A stretch of 64,000 bases of DNA. Source: Kitasatospora phosalacinea. GTDB taxonomy: Bacteria > Actinomycetota > Actinomycetes > Streptomycetales > Streptomycetaceae. Position numbers and translations under genes: made by a program. Positions 34,933 through 43,889 of the stretch are shown here, in pieces. The notes under the pieces are model-generated. The model was not told where the DNA came from, searched no databases, and worked only from the letters and a program-made list of their open reading frames with translations. Numbering within the stretch: the stretch's first letter is position 1; each line of letters starts with the position of its first letter. The stretch spans positions 1 through 64,000 of the forward strand of contig NZ_BSSA01000004.1 of assembly GCF_030268885.1 (NCBI RefSeq). The letters run 5' to 3'.

Positions 34933-37900
34933 CCGCGAGTACCCGCTGACGCCGGGGCAGCAACGGATGTGGTTCCTGCAGCAGGTGGACCCGTCGGACG
35001 TCTCGGAGAACCTGGTCACCCTGCGCCGCCTGACCGGCCCGCTCGACCCGGACGCGTTCCGCCGGGCGGTGGCCGCCGTGGTGGCCCGGCACGAGCCGCT
35101 GCGGACGTCGTTCGCGGAGGTCGACGGCGTGCCGGTGCAGCGGGTCGCCGACCGGGTCGAGGTGCCCGTCGCGCTGCACGACCTGCGGGACGAGCCCGAT
35201 CCGGAGGCCGCCGCGCTGCGCCTGGCCGAGGCGTGCGGCGGGCGGCCGTACCCGACGGCGGCGGGACCGCTGCTGCGGGTCGAGCTGTACCGGACGGGCG
35301 AGCGGACGCACGTGCTGCTGCTGGCGGCGCACCACCTGGTGTCGGACGGCTGGTCGATCCGGCTGCTGCTGGACGAGCTGCTGGCCGCGCACCGGGCGGT
35401 GGCGGACGGGCGGGAGCCGCAACTGCCGCCGCTGTCGGGCGGGTTCGGCGACCACGTGATGTGGCAGCGGGCCCGCGCGGAGGGTCCGGCGGCGGACCGG
35501 GCGATCGCGTACTGGGCGGCCGAGCTCGCCGCCCCGCCCGGCCGGGGCCTGCCGCCGGGCACCCCGCCGCCGCACCCCGCTGGCCCCGCCGACCCCGCGG
35601 ACGGGCGGGCGCACTGGGTGCGGGCCGAGGTCGACGCCGCTTCGGCGGCCGCGGTCGAGGGCTTCGCCCGGGAGCACGGCTGCACCCCGTTCATGGCCTG
35701 GCTGGCGCTCTACCAGCTGCTGGTGGGCCGGCACACCGGGCAGGACGACCTGGTGGTGGGCGCGCCGACGGCCGGGCGCGAGCGCAGCGCGGACGAGCAC
35801 CTGGTGGGCTGCTTCACGACCGTCCTCCCGCTGCGCGCCGACCTCGGCGGCGGGGCCGGGTTCGCGGCCCTGCTGGCGCGCACCCGCTCCACCGTCACGG
35901 GGGCGCTCTCGCACCCGCAGGTGCCGTACGAGCGGCTGCTGGGCGAGCTGGGCACGGCGCGCGGGGAGGGCCAGCGGCAGCTGTTCCGGCACTGGTTCAA
36001 CCTGCACACCGAGTCCGCCGCCGCGCCGGCCGCCGACGCGGGCCCGCTCGTGGTGGAGTCGCTGCCCGGCCTGCCCGCGCCGACGCCCTTCGACACCTCG
36101 CTGGACGCCTGGCCGGCCGCCGACGGCGGTCTGCACCTGCTGCTGGCGTACGACCCGGCGGTGCTGGACGCCGCCGCGGCCCAGGCCCTGCTGGACCGCC
36201 TGCCGATCCTGGCCGGTCACGCCCTCGCCGAGCCCGAGCGGCCGCTCACCACCCTCTCCCTGCTCTCCCCGGACGAGGACGGCGCGCTGCTGCGCGGCCC
36301 GGACGGCGTGCCGGACGACCCGGAGACGGTGCTGGACCTGCTGCTGCGGCAGGCCGCCGCGACCCCGGACGCGGTCGCCCTCCGGGACGGCGAACGGTCC
36401 TTCACCTACCGGGAGTTGATCGCCGCAGCCCGGCGGGCGGAGGCCGCCGTCCGCGCAGTGGGAGCGCTCCCGCGCACGCCGGTCGGGCTGTACGGCGCCC
36501 GCTCCGCCGAACTGCTGGCGGGCATGCTGGGCATCCTGCTGGCCGGCTGCGCCTACCTCCCGCTCGACCCGGCCCTGCCCGCGCCGCGCCTGCACGCCGT
36601 GCTGCACGGGGCGGGCGCCACCGCCGTCCTGGCCACCCCGGACGCCCCCGCCGTCGACTCCGACCTGCCCACCGCCCGCCCCGCCCCGCTCGACGCTCCC
36701 CAACCGCCTTCCGCACCAGGAGAGTTCGCACCCCGCACGCCGAACACCCCTGCCACCCACCCCGCCTCGCTCGACGTCCCCCGACCCGCCGCCCCGCACG
36801 GCGGGTTCGCGCCTCCGCACCTCCCCTCCCCCGCCGACCCCGCCTACGTGCTCCACACCTCCGGCTCGACCGGCGAGCCGAAGGCGGTCTCCGTCCCGCA
36901 CCGGGCGCTGCTCGCCCGGGTGCGCTGGATGGGCGCGGCGTACGGGCTGGGCCCGGGCGAGCGGGTGCTGCAGTTCGCGTCGCCGGGGTTCGACACGCAC
37001 GTGGAGGAGGTCTTCCCCGCGCTGGCGCACGGCGCGGAGGTGGTCCTGCTGCCGGTGCCGTCCGCCGAGCTCCCGGACTGGCTGGGCGGCGCGCAGGGCC
37101 GCACCCTGACGGTGCTCGACCTGCCGACGGCGTACTGGCAGGAGCTGGTCGCGGCCGGTCCGGCCGTCCCGTGGCCCCCGGCGCTGCGCACGGTGGTGCT
37201 GGGCGGCGACCAGGTGTCCTCGGCCGCGGTCGCCGCCTGGCGCGAGCGCTTCGGCGACCGCGTCGAGCTGTGGAACACCTACGGTCCGACCGAGGCCGCG
37301 GTGATCGCCACCGCCTGCCGGCTGGGCCCGGCCGACGCGACCGCCCGCCCGGGCATCGGCCGCCCGATCGCCGCGACCGTCGCCCACCTGCTGGACGACG
37401 GCGGCCGGCCGGTGCCGCCGGGGGTGCCCGGCGAACTGTGGCTGGGCGGGGACGGCCTGGCCGACGGCTACCTGGGGCGGCCCGACCTGACGGCGGAGCG
37501 GTTCGCCGCGGACCCGTTCACCGGCGGCCGGATGTACCGGACCGGCGACCTGGCCCGGCTGCGGCCGGACGGTTCGCTGGAGTTCCTGGGCCGCCGGGAC
37601 CGCCAGCTCAAGGTGCGCGGCCACCGGGTCGAGCCCGCCGAGGTGGAGGCCGCGCTGCTGGGGCAGCCGGGCGTCGCCCAGGCCGTGGTGGACCTGCACG
37701 ACGAGGCCGGACGACAGCTGCTGGCCGCCTGGCTGGTTCCCGCCGATCCCGAACGCCCGCCGCACGGCGAGGAGGTGCGCCGACGTCTACGCGCCGTGCT
37801 GCCCGCCCACCTCGTCCCGGACGTCTGCCTGCCGCTGGAGCGCCTGCCGCTGACCGTCCGCGGCAAGCTCGACCGGGCCGCCCTGCCCTCCCCCGCCACC

Positions 37901-38245
37901 GCACCGGCCGCCACCGGCGGCGCCGTCGCCGAACGCGTCCCGCCCCGCACGGACGCCGAGCACCTGGTCGCCGAGACCTGGTCCGAGGTGCTGGGCCTGG
38001 AGGCGGACCGGATCGGCGCGCACGACGACTTCTTCGCGCTCGGCGGCCATTCGCTGCTCGCCGTCCGGGTGCTGGCCCGGCTCCGCGCCGCGCTCGAACT
38101 CGACCTTCCGGTGCGGGTGCTGTTCGAGGCGCCGACGGTCGCGGGCACGGCCGCCGCCGTCGAGGAGCTGCTGCTCGCGGAGATCGACGCGCTCAGCGCG
38201 GACGAGGTCCGGGCCCTGATCGACGAGGACGCCCCGACCGCATGA
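34925..38245 (+). CDS. NRPS module: condensation-adenylation-PCP, predicted basic amino acid
   Basis: A 1106-residue module. Condensation domain: starts YPLTPGQQRMWF, core HHLVSDGW at residues 136-143 (intact). Adenylation domain: core TSGSTGEPKA near 645, YGPTEAA, YRTGDLARL. Residues aligned with GrsA positions 235-331 read D-T-E-D-V-G-T-V-I. The acidic residues at 239 and 278 suggest a basic substrate such as Lys, Orn or Arg; the code is not an exact match to one I know. An unusual Pro-rich insertion of about 60 residues (DAPQPPSAPGEF... to PHLPSPAD) sits just before the TSGSTG core. PCP: FFALGGHSLLAV (Ser1043). The tail EIDALSADEVRALIDE is docking-like. Confidence 0.92.
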   Translation: MPDREYPLTPGQQRMWFLQQVDPSDVSENLVTLRRLTGPLDPDAFRRAVAAVVARHEPLRTSFAEVDGVPVQRVADRVEVPVALHDLRDEPDPEAAALRLAEACGGRPYPTAAGPLLRVELYRTGERTHVLLLAAHHLVSDGWSIRLLLDELLAAHRAVADGREPQLPPLSGGFGDHVMWQRARAEGPAADRAIAYWAAELAAPPGRGLPPGTPPPHPAGPADPADGRAHWVRAEVDAASAAAVEGFAREHGCTPFMAWLALYQLLVGRHTGQDDLVVGAPTAGRERSADEHLVGCFTTVLPLRADLGGGAGFAALLARTRSTVTGALSHPQVPYERLLGELGTARGEGQRQLFRHWFNLHTESAAAPAADAGPLVVESLPGLPAPTPFDTSLDAWPAADGGLHLLLAYDPAVLDAAAAQALLDRLPILAGHALAEPERPLTTLSLLSPDEDGALLRGPDGVPDDPETVLDLLLRQAAATPDAVALRDGERSFTYRELIAAARRAEAAVRAVGALPRTPVGLYGARSAELLAGMLGILLAGCAYLPLDPALPAPRLHAVLHGAGATAVLATPDAPAVDSDLPTARPAPLDAPQPPSAPGEFAPRTPNTPATHPASLDVPRPAAPHGGFAPPHLPSPADPAYVLHTSGSTGEPKAVSVPHRALLARVRWMGAAYGLGPGERVLQFASPGFDTHVEEVFPALAHGAEVVLLPVPSAELPDWLGGAQGRTLTVLDLPTAYWQELVAAGPAVPWPPALRTVVLGGDQVSSAAVAAWRERFGDRVELWNTYGPTEAAVIATACRLGPADATARPGIGRPIAATVAHLLDDGGRPVPPGVPGELWLGGDGLADGYLGRPDLTAERFAADPFTGGRMYRTGDLARLRPDGSLEFLGRRDRQLKVRGHRVEPAEVEAALLGQPGVAQAVVDLHDEAGRQLLAAWLVPADPERPPHGEEVRRRLRAVLPAHLVPDVCLPLERLPLTVRGKLDRAALPSPATAPAATGGAVAERVPPRTDAEHLVAETWSEVLGLEADRIGAHDDFFALGGHSLLAVRVLARLRAALELDLPVRVLFEAPTVAGTAAAVEELLLAEIDALSADEVRALIDEDAPTA
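36459..36472. promoter_or_regulatory. imperfect CebR-type site inside the NRPS coding sequence
   Basis: TGGGAGCGCTCCCG matches 13 of 14 bases of the CebR palindrome found upstream of the cluster. It lies in frame in codons for V-G-A-L-P. It could be a second operator, as intragenic CebR sites are known in the thaxtomin cluster, or a chance product of coding constraint. Confidence 0.4.
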
Positions 38246-38331
38246 CCCACGCCACCGCCCCCACCGGCATCCCCACCCCCGCCGTCCGCGAAGTACGCGC
38301 ACCGCTCCAGGAAGGCGCCCCGGCCGCATGA
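38242..38331 (+). CDS. 29-residue micro-ORF linking two NRPS genes
   Basis: ATG at 38242 overlaps the stop of the C-A-PCP gene (ATGA) and its own TGA overlaps the start of the next NRPS gene (ATGA). It encodes a 29-residue peptide beginning MTHATAPTGIPTPAVREVRA and ending GAPAA. Such a chained arrangement would keep ribosomes coupled from one megasynthase to the next. It is much shorter than an MbtH-like protein and has none of its Trp/Pro/Ser marks. The peptide's own function, if any, is unknown. Confidence 0.55.
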   Translation: MTHATAPTGIPTPAVREVRAPLQEGAPAA

Positions 38332-41300
38332 CCACCTCCCCCACCACCACTCCCGCCACCCCCGACACCCCCGCGCCCGCCACCACTCCCGCCGCCGCGA
38401 CCGCCCCCGCCGCCGCCCGCGCCGAACTGCTGGCCCGCCGCCTGCGCCGCGCCCGCGCCGCCGCCCCGGCGGCGACCGTGCCGCGCCGCCCGGAGGGCAC
38501 CGCGCCGCCGCTGTCCTTCGCCCAGGAACGCCTGTGGTTCATGGACCAGTTCGTCCCGGACAGCACCGCCTACACCGTGCCGCTGGTGGTCCGGCTGCGC
38601 GGCCCGCTCGACCCGGAGCGCCTGTCGGTGTCGCTGGAGCGGCTGGTGGCCCGGCACGAGAGCCTGCGGATGCGCTTCCCGGCGGCGGCCGACGGCACGC
38701 CGACCGTGGTGGTCGACCCGCCCGGCGGCGTCCGGCTGGAGGTCCGCACCGTCGACCCGGCGGCGGCCCCGGCCGACCGGGAGGCGCAGCTCGACGCCTG
38801 GGTGCGGGAGGAGACCGGCCGCCCGTTCGACCTGGCGGCGGGCCCGGTGGTGCGGGCGGCCCTGCTGCGGGCCGCGGAGCAGGACCACGTGCTGGTGGTG
38901 GTGCAGCACCACATCGTCTCGGACGGCTGGTCCAGCGAGCTGTTCCTGCGCGAGCTGCTGTCCGGCTGCCGGCCGGACGGCGACCGGCCGCTGCCCGAAC
39001 TGCCGGTGCAGTACGGGGACTTCGCGGCCTGGCAGCGCGAGCGCTACCGGGGCGAGGTGCGCCGGGCCGACCTGGAGCACTGGCGCGGGCGGCTGTCCGG
39101 CGTCCCGCCGCTGGACCTGCCCGCCGACCGGCCGCGCCCGGCGGTGCCAACGCTGCGCGGCGCGGGCCACGGCATCGCGCTGGACGCGGAGACCAGCCGG
39201 GCGGTGCTGGCGCTGGGCGCGGCGCACGGCGCGACGCCGTACATGACGCTGCTGGCCGCCTACCAGGCGTTGCTGGGCCGCTGGTGCGGGCAGGACGACT
39301 TCGCGGTCGGCTCCACCGTCGCGGGCCGGACGCTGCCCGAACTGGAGCCGCTGGTGGGCCTGTTCGCGAACGTTCTGGCGCTGCGCGCGGACCTGTCGGG
39401 CGACCCGGGGTTCACCACCCTGCTGGCGGACGTTCGGGAGCGGTTCGTCGCCGACCTGGCCCACCAGGAGATGCCGTTCGAGCAGCTGGTGGAGGAGCTG
39501 GCGCTGCCGCGCGACCCGAGCCGGACGCCGGTGTTCCAGACCTCGTTCACGCTGCTCAACTACGAGCGCGCCGAGGCGGGTTCGGCGGGCAGCGGCCCGG
39601 AGGTGGGCCACCACCCGTTCACCACCGGCTCGACCCGCTTCGACCTGGAGCTGTACCTGCGGCACACCGACGAGGGCCTGCACGGCTACTTCACCTACAG
39701 CTCCGACCTGTTCGAGCCCGGCACGATCGCCCGGCTGGCCGAGCTGTTCGGGCGCCTGCTGCGCCAGGTCGTCCGTCATCCCGAACTCCCGCTCTCCCAG
39801 ATCGACCTGACCGACCCGGCGGAGCTGCGCACCACCCTGGAGGAGTGGAACGACACCGCCGTCCCGCTCGAACCCGGCACCCTGCACGGCCGGTTCGAGG
39901 CCCGGGCCGCCGCCACCCCGGACGCCGTCTGCCTGGTCGTCGACGCCACCGGCGAGCGGCTCAGCTACCGCCAACTGGACGAGCGGGCTTCGGCGTTGGC
40001 CGCGCACCTGGCCGCCGCCGGGGTGGGTCCGGGCAGCGTGGTCGCGGTCTGCGCCGAACGGTCGGCCGAGCTGGTGGCGGCCCTGCTGGGCGTGCTGAAG
40101 GCGGGCGGCGCGTACCTGCCGCTCGACCCGGACTCCCCGGCCGAGCGGCTGTCCGGCATGCTCGCCGACGCCGCACCCCGGGCGCTGCTGGCCCAGGACG
40201 CCCTGCGCGACCGACTGCCGTCCGAACTCCCGCGCGTCACAAGGCTGTTCTCCCTGGACGACGCCGCGCTGCGACGCCCTCCCGCCGAGCGCCGCCCGCT
40301 GTGCCCGGCCGGTCCGGACGACCCGGCGTACGTGATCTTCACCTCGGGTTCGACCGGCCGCCCCAAGGGCGTGCTCTGCTCGCACCGGGGCATCGACAAC
40401 CGGCTGGACTGGATGCAGCGCGCCTACCCGCTCGGCCCGGCCGACGCGGTGCTGCAGAAGACCCCGGCGGCGTTCGACGTCTCGGTGTGGGAGCTGTTCT
40501 GGCCGCTGCGCGAGGGCGCCCGCCTGGTGACGACCCGCCCGGGCGGCCACCGCGACGGCGCCTACCTGCGCGACGCGATCCGCGAACACGCCGTCACCAC
40601 CGCGCACTTCGTGCCGTCGATGCTCGCCGTCCTCCTCGCCGAGGAGGGCGTGGAGCACTGCACGAGCCTGCGCACCCTGGTCTGCAGCGGCGAGGAGCTG
40701 CCCGCCGACCTGGCCCGGCAGACCCTGGAGCGGCTGCCCGCCGTCGGCCTGCACAACCTGTACGGCCCGACCGAGGCGTCCGTCGACTGCACCGCCTGGA
40801 CGTGCACCCGCGAGAACCTGGCGGGAGTCCGCCGCACCCCGATCGGTCGGCCGATCCAGAACATGCGGGTGTACGTGCTGGACCGGCACGGCCGCCCGGT
40901 GCCCGCCGGGCTGCCCGGCGAGCTGCACATCGCCGGGCCCGGCGTCGCCCTCGGCTACCTGAACCGGCCCGAGCTGACCGCCGAGCGCTTCCGCGACGAC
41001 CCGTGGGGCCCGCCCGGCTCCCGGATGTACGCCAGCGGCGACCTGGCCCGGCACCGGCCCGACGGCACCGTCGAGTACCTGGGCCGCACCGACCAGCAGG
41101 TCAAGCTGCACGGCCTGCGGATCGAGCCCGGCGAGGTCGAGGCCGCGCTGCGCGCCCTGCCGGGCGTGCGGGAGGCGGCCGTCGCGGTCCGCGAGGACCG
41201 GCCGGGGGTGCGCCGCCTGGTCGCCTGGACCGTCCCGGACGGCAGCGGCGCCGACACCGCGCCCGCCGTCCTGCGGGCGGGCCTGCGCCGCACCCTGCCG

Positions 41301-43880
41301 GACTCGATGCTGCCCTCCGCGTACGTCGTCCTGGACGCCCTCCCGGTCGGCCCCACCGGCAAGCTCGACCGCCGGGCGCTGCCCTCCCCCGCCCCGGCCG
41401 CCCCGGGCGCCGACCGGGCCGAACCGGCCACCGACGCCGAGCGGGTGGTCGCCGGGGTCTGGTCCGAGGTGCTGGGCGTCCCGCTGCCCGGCCGGGACGA
41501 CGACTTCTTCGACCTGGGCGGCCACTCGCTGCTCGGCATCAAGGTGGTCGCCAAGCTGCGCACCGCGCTCCCGGACGCCGCCGGGCTGTCGCTGATGGAC
41601 CTGTTCAAGCACCCCACCGTCCGGGCGCTGGCCGCGCTGGCCGCCACCCCCGCGGCCGACCGCGGCCCGGCCCGCGTCCTGCACGAGCTGACGCCCCGCC
41701 AGGCGGCCGAGCCGGTGCTGACCCTGCTGTGCGTCCCGTACGGCGGCGGCAGCGCGGCCGTCTACCAGCCGCTCGCCGACGCCCTGCCGCCCGGCCACGC
41801 CCTGTTCGCGCTGGCGGGCACCGGCGAGGAGATGGGCCGGGCCGAGGGCCGGGCGGCCTTCCCCGAGCTGGTCGCCGCGGCCGTCGCCGAGGTCCGCGAG
41901 CACGTCCGCGGCCCGGTCGCGGTGTACGGGCACTGCGGGGTCGGCGGGGCGCTGGCCGTCGCCCTGGCGCTGGCCCTGGAGGCCGACGGCCGGGCCGTCG
42001 AGGCGGTGTACACCGGCGCGATCTTCCCGTTCGCCCGCCCGCGCGGCCCCGTGGTGCGGCTGCTGACCCGGATGGAGCGCCTGGCCAGCGACCGCCGCTA
42101 CCGCGACTGGCTGACCTCGCTGGGCCTGAGCCTGGACGACGTCGACCCGGCCACCGCCCGCCGCCTGGTGCGGGACATGCGCGCCGACGGCGAGCAGGCC
42201 GAGGAGTACTTCACCGGCCTGCTGGAGCGCGGCGTGACCCCGCTGTCGGCGCCGGTGGTCTCGGTGGTCGGCGAGCGCGACGACATCACCGACTACCACG
42301 GGGAGCGCTTCCGCGAGTGGCACTTCCTCTCCGGCACCACCGCCCTGGTGGTGCTCGCCGAGGCCGGCCACTACTTCCTGAAGTACCGGGCCGCGGAGGT
42401 CGCCGCGATCCTCACCACCGTCCACCGCGACCTCCCGCCCGCGACCCCGCCCGCCCCCGACCGCGACGACGCCACCTGGCACCTGGCCGACGTCTCCCGC
42501 GCCGCCGCCGCACCGCCCGCCGCCACCACCGCCGCGAGGGCGAGGGCGAAGGCGCCCGCGCCGGGCATGCCGCGCTTCCTGGCGGTCGCCGCGGGCCAGC
42601 TGGTGTCGATGGCGGGCACCGCGACCACCGAGTTCGCGCTGCCGCTGTGGCTCTACCTGAGCAGCGACTCGCTGCTCCAGCTCGCCCTGCTCTCCTCGCT
42701 CGCCCTCGTCCCCGGCCTGCTGGCCGCCCCGCTCGCGGGCACCGTCGCCGACCGCTACAGCCGCCGGGCCGTGATGCTGGCCGCCGACACGGCCGCGGGC
42801 GCCACCCAGGCCGCGATGCTGACCCTGCTGCTCGCCGGGGCGCTGCACCGCCCGGCGGTGTACGCCCTGATGACGGTGCTGTCCGTCGCCCTGACCTTCC
42901 AGCGGATCGCCTACGCCTCGGCCGTCCCGCAGCTCGTCCCCAAGCGCTTCCTCGGCCACGCCAACGGCCTGGTGCAGGCGGGCACCGGCGTGGTGCAGTT
43001 CGCGGTCCCGCTGCTGGCGACGACGGCGCTGGCCACGGTCGGTCTGCGCGGCATCCTGATCGCCGACGTGGGCAGCTACGCGGTGGCGATCGCCGTCACC
43101 GCCGCGCTGCGCTTCCCCCGCACGCTGGGCTGGCGGCGCCGGGAGAGCGTCGGCGCGGAACTGCGGGCCGGGTTCCGCCTCGCCCTCGGGACGCCGGGGC
43201 TGCGCGCGATGCTGTTCTTCTTCGCGGGGACGAACCTGCTGGTCGGCCCGCTGTTCATCTTCTTCCAGCCGCTGGTGCTGGGCTTCGGCTCGCTCTCCGA
43301 CGTCGCCCGGGTCTCGCTGGCGGGCGGCCTCGGCATCGTCCTGGGCGGCACCCTGATGGCGGTGTGGGGCGGTCCGTCCCGGCACCGGATGCGCGGCGTC
43401 CTGGGCGCGTTCCTGCTGATGGCCGCGGGCTGCCTGGTCACCGGCCTGCGCCCGTCGACGGCCCTGGTCGGCGCGGGCGTGTTCGGCATGTTCCTCGGCC
43501 TGACGGTGATGAACACCGTGTACGCGACGATCGTCCAGGTGAAGGTCCCGGCCCGCTTCCACGGGCGGGCCTTCGCCGTGAACGCGCTGTTCGCCTGGTG
43601 CACGATGCCGATCGGCTTCGTCCTGCTCGGCCCCGGCACGGCGGCCCTGCTGCAACCCGCCCTGGAGCCCGGCGGCGCGCTCGCCCCGACCGTCGGCCGG
43701 CTGATCGGCACCGGTCCCGGCCGCGGCCTCGGCCTGACCTACGTCCTGTTCGCCCTCGTCCTGCTCGCCACCGGCCTGCTGCTGCGCCGCCTGCCGGTCT
43801 TCGCCCGCTTCGACGAGCGGGTCCCCGACGCCCGCCCGGACGACCTGGTCGGCCTGGAGGCGCTCCACAACCGCGCCTAG
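38328..43880 (+). CDS. NRPS-transporter fusion: C-A(Ser)-PCP-TE-MFS
   Basis: An 1850-residue protein. Residues ~30-60 form the ARAELLARRLRRARAAA linker. Condensation domain: SFAQERLWF at 63, HHIVSDGW at 194. Adenylation domain: TSGSTGRPKG near 670; specificity residues D-V-W-H-V-S-L-V-D, the serine code. PCP: FFDLGGHSLLGI (Ser1067). Thioesterase ~1095-1370: nucleophile motif GHCGVGG, so Cys1203 replaces the usual Ser; GERDDITDY and EAGHYFLK give Asp and His. From ~1414 a 12-helix MFS exporter of the EntS/MFS_3 type (QLVSMAGTATTEFALPLWLY, PLAGTVADRYSRRAVM). The last enzyme and exporter are thus one chain. An internal ATG at 42567 could also yield the transporter alone. No frameshift is visible between the parts. 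Confidence 0.93.
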   Translation: MTTSPTTTPATPDTPAPATTPAAATAPAAARAELLARRLRRARAAAPAATVPRRPEGTAPPLSFAQERLWFMDQFVPDSTAYTVPLVVRLRGPLDPERLSVSLERLVARHESLRMRFPAAADGTPTVVVDPPGGVRLEVRTVDPAAAPADREAQLDAWVREETGRPFDLAAGPVVRAALLRAAEQDHVLVVVQHHIVSDGWSSELFLRELLSGCRPDGDRPLPELPVQYGDFAAWQRERYRGEVRRADLEHWRGRLSGVPPLDLPADRPRPAVPTLRGAGHGIALDAETSRAVLALGAAHGATPYMTLLAAYQALLGRWCGQDDFAVGSTVAGRTLPELEPLVGLFANVLALRADLSGDPGFTTLLADVRERFVADLAHQEMPFEQLVEELALPRDPSRTPVFQTSFTLLNYERAEAGSAGSGPEVGHHPFTTGSTRFDLELYLRHTDEGLHGYFTYSSDLFEPGTIARLAELFGRLLRQVVRHPELPLSQIDLTDPAELRTTLEEWNDTAVPLEPGTLHGRFEARAAATPDAVCLVVDATGERLSYRQLDERASALAAHLAAAGVGPGSVVAVCAERSAELVAALLGVLKAGGAYLPLDPDSPAERLSGMLADAAPRALLAQDALRDRLPSELPRVTRLFSLDDAALRRPPAERRPLCPAGPDDPAYVIFTSGSTGRPKGVLCSHRGIDNRLDWMQRAYPLGPADAVLQKTPAAFDVSVWELFWPLREGARLVTTRPGGHRDGAYLRDAIREHAVTTAHFVPSMLAVLLAEEGVEHCTSLRTLVCSGEELPADLARQTLERLPAVGLHNLYGPTEASVDCTAWTCTRENLAGVRRTPIGRPIQNMRVYVLDRHGRPVPAGLPGELHIAGPGVALGYLNRPELTAERFRDDPWGPPGSRMYASGDLARHRPDGTVEYLGRTDQQVKLHGLRIEPGEVEAALRALPGVREAAVAVREDRPGVRRLVAWTVPDGSGADTAPAVLRAGLRRTLPDSMLPSAYVVLDALPVGPTGKLDRRALPSPAPAAPGADRAEPATDAERVVAGVWSEVLGVPLPGRDDDFFDLGGHSLLGIKVVAKLRTALPDAAGLSLMDLFKHPTVRALAALAATPAADRGPARVLHELTPRQAAEPVLTLLCVPYGGGSAAVYQPLADALPPGHALFALAGTGEEMGRAEGRAAFPELVAAAVAEVREHVRGPVAVYGHCGVGGALAVALALALEADGRAVEAVYTGAIFPFARPRGPVVRLLTRMERLASDRRYRDWLTSLGLSLDDVDPATARRLVRDMRADGEQAEEYFTGLLERGVTPLSAPVVSVVGERDDITDYHGERFREWHFLSGTTALVVLAEAGHYFLKYRAAEVAAILTTVHRDLPPATPPAPDRDDATWHLADVSRAAAAPPAATTAARARAKAPAPGMPRFLAVAAGQLVSMAGTATTEFALPLWLYLSSDSLLQLALLSSLALVPGLLAAPLAGTVADRYSRRAVMLAADTAAGATQAAMLTLLLAGALHRPAVYALMTVLSVALTFQRIAYASAVPQLVPKRFLGHANGLVQAGTGVVQFAVPLLATTALATVGLRGILIADVGSYAVAIAVTAALRFPRTLGWRRRESVGAELRAGFRLALGTPGLRAMLFFFAGTNLLVGPLFIFFQPLVLGFGSLSDVARVSLAGGLGIVLGGTLMAVWGGPSRHRMRGVLGAFLLMAAGCLVTGLRPSTALVGAGVFGMFLGLTVMNTVYATIVQVKVPARFHGRAFAVNALFAWCTMPIGFVLLGPGTAALLQPALEPGGALAPTVGRLIGTGPGRGLGLTYVLFALVLLATGLLLRRLPVFARFDERVPDARPDDLVGLEALHNRA

Positions 43881-43889
43881 CGGTCCCGC

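Noticed and set aside
38242..38331. Micro-ORF as a RiPP precursor or MbtH-like protein.
   Set aside because: No RiPP-modifying enzymes are nearby, and the peptide lacks the length and conserved residues of MbtH-like proteins.
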